A stretch of 33,275 nucleotides of DNA from contig JAPYTO010000048.1 of the NCBI GenBank assembly GCA_029941865.1, positions 1 through 33,275 of the forward strand, written 5' to 3'. Positions within the stretch are counted from its first letter, which is position 1. Each line of letters opens with the position of its first letter. The notes beneath the pieces are model-generated. The model had not been told where the DNA came from and did no database searches. It was given only the letters and a program-made list of their open reading frames with translations. Shown here one piece after another: positions 31,234-33,275 of this stretch. The position numbers were made by a program, and so were the translations under genes. Source of the DNA: Fuerstiella sp. Lineage in GTDB: Bacteria; Planctomycetota; Planctomycetia; Planctomycetales; Planctomycetaceae.

Positions 31234-31424
31234 CTCAAGAACAGCAAAGCCTCACGAGTGCTCACCGTCGAAGCTGTTGGTCTGCAGCCAGGAACATGGA
31301 AGCCGCATGTTCGTAACCGACACGTGTCGAGAACCCGGAACACCCAGCAGAACACGAGCGGTTGATTGACTGTTGCCGCCTACCGATGAGAATGAGGGAA
31401 GTTCACCCTCGTAAAGGTCCCGCC

Positions 31425-33008
31425 ATGAGTCATCCCATCTCACGCCGAAACTTTGTCAGCAGTAGTCTGAGTGCAACGGCCGCCGCAAATTCCGTGCGCG
31501 CGGACGCCGCGACGCAGGCTTCAACGGAAGCCAATACTCCTCCCAATATTCTGTGGATCATGACCGACCAGCAACGCTACGACTGCGTTGGGGCCAACGG
31601 CAATTCACTGATTCAGACTCCGAATCTGGATCGGCTGGCTACGGAATCGGCGAATTTTTCCCACGCGTACGTGCAGAGTCCTGTCTGCACGCCTTCGCGA
31701 GCCTGTTTCTTCACCGGTCGGTATGCGCACGCTCATCGCTGCCGAGTCAACTACACCGTACTGGATCGCAGAGAGGTTCTGTTGCCGCAACGGTTGCGCG
31801 ACGCGGGCTATGACACTCGCCTGGTCGGAAAGCTGCACCTGGCCTACCAGTACCCGGCCGTGCCGGAATCCGCGCAACAAATGGGGTTCAATCATGTCGA
31901 ACTCCACGACGGGTCTCGTCACACCGATGATTGGTCGGACTATGTGAAGTGGCGGAATAAGAACGATCCGCGGGCCGCTGTTTATTATCGAAAGACCATC
32001 GGTGACAAGGCACGCCCCGGACAGAATCCGTATGCAGCGATCATTGATGATGAGTTCACGGACACCACGTGGACCGGCGAACGTACGCGAGCCCATTTGC
32101 GCGAAGCAACTGCGCAGCGGAAACCGTTCTTTCTATTCAGCAGTTACTGGAAGCCTCATGCGCCCTTCGAAGTCCCTGCCCCATTCGATTCGCTGCACAA
32201 CGCCGATGACATGCCGTTACCTGCGGCCGTCGATATGGACAACATCGAATCTCTGCCGCTGCCGTTGCAGAAACTTATTCTTCGTGGAAACCGCCGACCG
32301 TTTGAAATGAATCGTCAGCAGCTGTTATGGGCGTGGCGAAGTTATTACGCCAGCATCACTCACATCGATCGTGAAGTCGGCCGGACACTTGATCTGCTTG
32401 ATGAACTGGGGCAGCGTGACAACACGATTGTGGTCTTCTGTTCGGATCACGGCGATCAGATGCTGGAACACGGCCTGATGGGCAAAAACGTCTTCTTCGA
32501 CGAATCGATTCGCGTTCCGCTGATGATCCGCGCGCCAGGAAAGATAAAACCGAGGCGTTCCCAGGAGCTCGTGGAATCCATCGACGTCATGCCGACGCTG
32601 TTCAATCTTTGTGGAGTGGATGCCCCCGAACACATTCAGGGACGCGATCTGACACCGCTGCTGACTGGCGACGGCGATTTTGCGTCACGCGATGCTGTCT
32701 TTTCTGAAAACATTATTCCCGAAGTCATCACGATCCCGGGATACCAGTTCAATCCGGCCCGTGGGATCGCGGGCATACGGCACCCCGATGCGAAAATGGT
32801 CCGCACGCGAAAATGGAAGTACAACTATTATCCCGATGGCTACGAGGAACTTTACGACCTGGAAACGGATCCTAAAGAAACGCGAAACCTTTCCGCGGTG
32901 AAGAAAGGTGTCGCGATTGAGCTGCGAGGACGGATTCTGGACTGGCTGCTGACGGCTTCTGAAAGTGAACAGATTGCCGAACACTGGCTGGTGCCGTGGA
33001 AAGCATAG
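31425..33008 (+). CDS. Tat-exported type I sulfatase
   Basis: A 527-residue protein; the ATG at 31425 has a Shine-Dalgarno-like AAGG seven bases upstream and opens a twin-arginine signal (SRRNFVSSSLSATAAA). Sulfatase motifs: NILWIMTDQQR (Asp48), SPVCTPSRACFFTGR with Cys88 as the formylglycine precursor (CTPSR), LVGKLHLA, VFCSDHGDQMLEHGL with metal Asp and His, and the late YDLETDPKETRNL. The TDQQR start and GKLH motif resemble planctomycete arylsulfatase A-like and choline-sulfatase-like enzymes; substrate cannot be assigned. Export through Tat implies folding before export, unlike the Sec-signal sulfatases at 22.5 and 25.6 kb. It is separated from the upstream gene by a repeat-filled 443-bp gap. 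Confidence 0.92.
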   Translation: MSHPISRRNFVSSSLSATAAANSVRADAATQASTEANTPPNILWIMTDQQRYDCVGANGNSLIQTPNLDRLATESANFSHAYVQSPVCTPSRACFFTGRYAHAHRCRVNYTVLDRREVLLPQRLRDAGYDTRLVGKLHLAYQYPAVPESAQQMGFNHVELHDGSRHTDDWSDYVKWRNKNDPRAAVYYRKTIGDKARPGQNPYAAIIDDEFTDTTWTGERTRAHLREATAQRKPFFLFSSYWKPHAPFEVPAPFDSLHNADDMPLPAAVDMDNIESLPLPLQKLILRGNRRPFEMNRQQLLWAWRSYYASITHIDREVGRTLDLLDELGQRDNTIVVFCSDHGDQMLEHGLMGKNVFFDESIRVPLMIRAPGKIKPRRSQELVESIDVMPTLFNLCGVDAPEHIQGRDLTPLLTGDGDFASRDAVFSENIIPEVITIPGYQFNPARGIAGIRHPDAKMVRTRKWKYNYYPDGYEELYDLETDPKETRNLSAVKKGVAIELRGRILDWLLTASESEQIAEHWLVPWKA

Positions 33009-33275
33009 CACGGTCAGTCGTCGTTCAGGCAACACCGAACAGCCCCGGTCATACAGGAACTCAGCAGCAGACGGCAATCCAACGCTGCGCCGCGTCAGAC
33101 TGCCATGCATCGACCATTCAGGACCACCGGCCGAGCCGGTGGTATAAGGAAGGCCCGTGGACAGACTGTCCCGTTATCTGGGAGTTGTAAATTGACTGGA
33201 TAGAAGAAGTAGCCTCCCTACATTCTGGCGTTTTGCGCAGAGTTAGTGTTATTCGAACTACTCAGCACTCAAGAT
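33009..33275. other. Intergenic tail of the window
   Basis: No gene is recognised in these 267 bases to the window end. The only clear structure is the hairpin at 33123-33143. Confidence 0.6.
33123..33143. repeat. ACCACCGGC hairpin, copy 2 (perfect)
   Basis: ACCACCGGC (33123-33131), loop CGA, GCCGGTGGT (33135-33143): a perfect 9-bp stem about 115 bp after the sulfatase stop. It is the same family as 31001-31019. There is no T-run, so it is either a dispersed repeat or a non-classical terminator. Confidence 0.7.

Overview
The window looks like a chromosomal segment from a planctomycete (Planctomycetales). The evidence is the gene set: three sulfatase domains, a DUF1501 protein, a Gfo/Idh/MocA oxidoreductase, two enolase-superfamily enzymes, a DUF3500 protein, a GYF_2/acidic membrane protein, a secreted protein with planctomycete-style helical repeats and a hopene-cyclase-like enzyme. 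It is also full of structured intergenic repeats of a kind I recall from planctomycete genomes. Most proteins carry Sec or twin-arginine export signals. No species can be named from the sequence alone. I see no rRNA, CRISPR array, complete IS element or convincing tRNA.

Layout. 1-6.6 kb: a 5'-truncated enolase-superfamily gene, a secreted beta-propeller-like protein, a palindromic repeat, then leftward genes for a Tat-exported enolase-superfamily enzyme, a DUF1501 protein and an oxidoreductase. 6.9-9.5 kb: a large secreted or anchored planctomycete-type protein (leftward). 9.5-12.5 kb: an intergenic area with a strong leftward intrinsic terminator and an uncertain ORF, an RNase D-like gene, then the N-terminal stump of a membrane protein cut off by repeat DNA. 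12.5-16.4 kb: a leftward pair, a class II triterpene-cyclase-like gene followed by a DUF116-polyprenyl synthase fusion. This pair is flanked by two inverted copies of one 136-bp repeat. 16.8-19 kb: a di-heme cytochrome c peroxidase and an orphan ParA ATPase. 19.3-24.5 kb: rightward genes for a PhoD-like phosphatase, a GYF_2/acidic membrane protein and a two-domain SASA esterase-sulfatase. 24.7-27 kb: leftward sulfatase and 2-keto-4-pentenoate-hydratase-like genes. 27.7-33 kb: rightward DUF3500, gamma-glutamyltransferase, CopZ-like Fe-S/Zn protein and sulfatase genes.

How the genes fit together. The esterase, sulfatases, enolase-family enzymes, oxidoreductase and hydratase suit degradation of sulfated, acetylated algal polysaccharides and catabolism of the released sugar acids, although they are scattered rather than one clear operon. 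The cyclase plus DUF116-prenyl synthase pair is the best candidate for an undescribed system. A class II cyclase with an intact DXDD motif sits beside a prenyl elongase fused to a cysteine-rich domain of unknown function, with no squalene synthase in the window.

The non-coding sequence is unusually informative. At least eight families of palindromic or paired repeats fill gaps between genes, mostly convergent ones, and one of them marks the breakpoint of a truncated gene.
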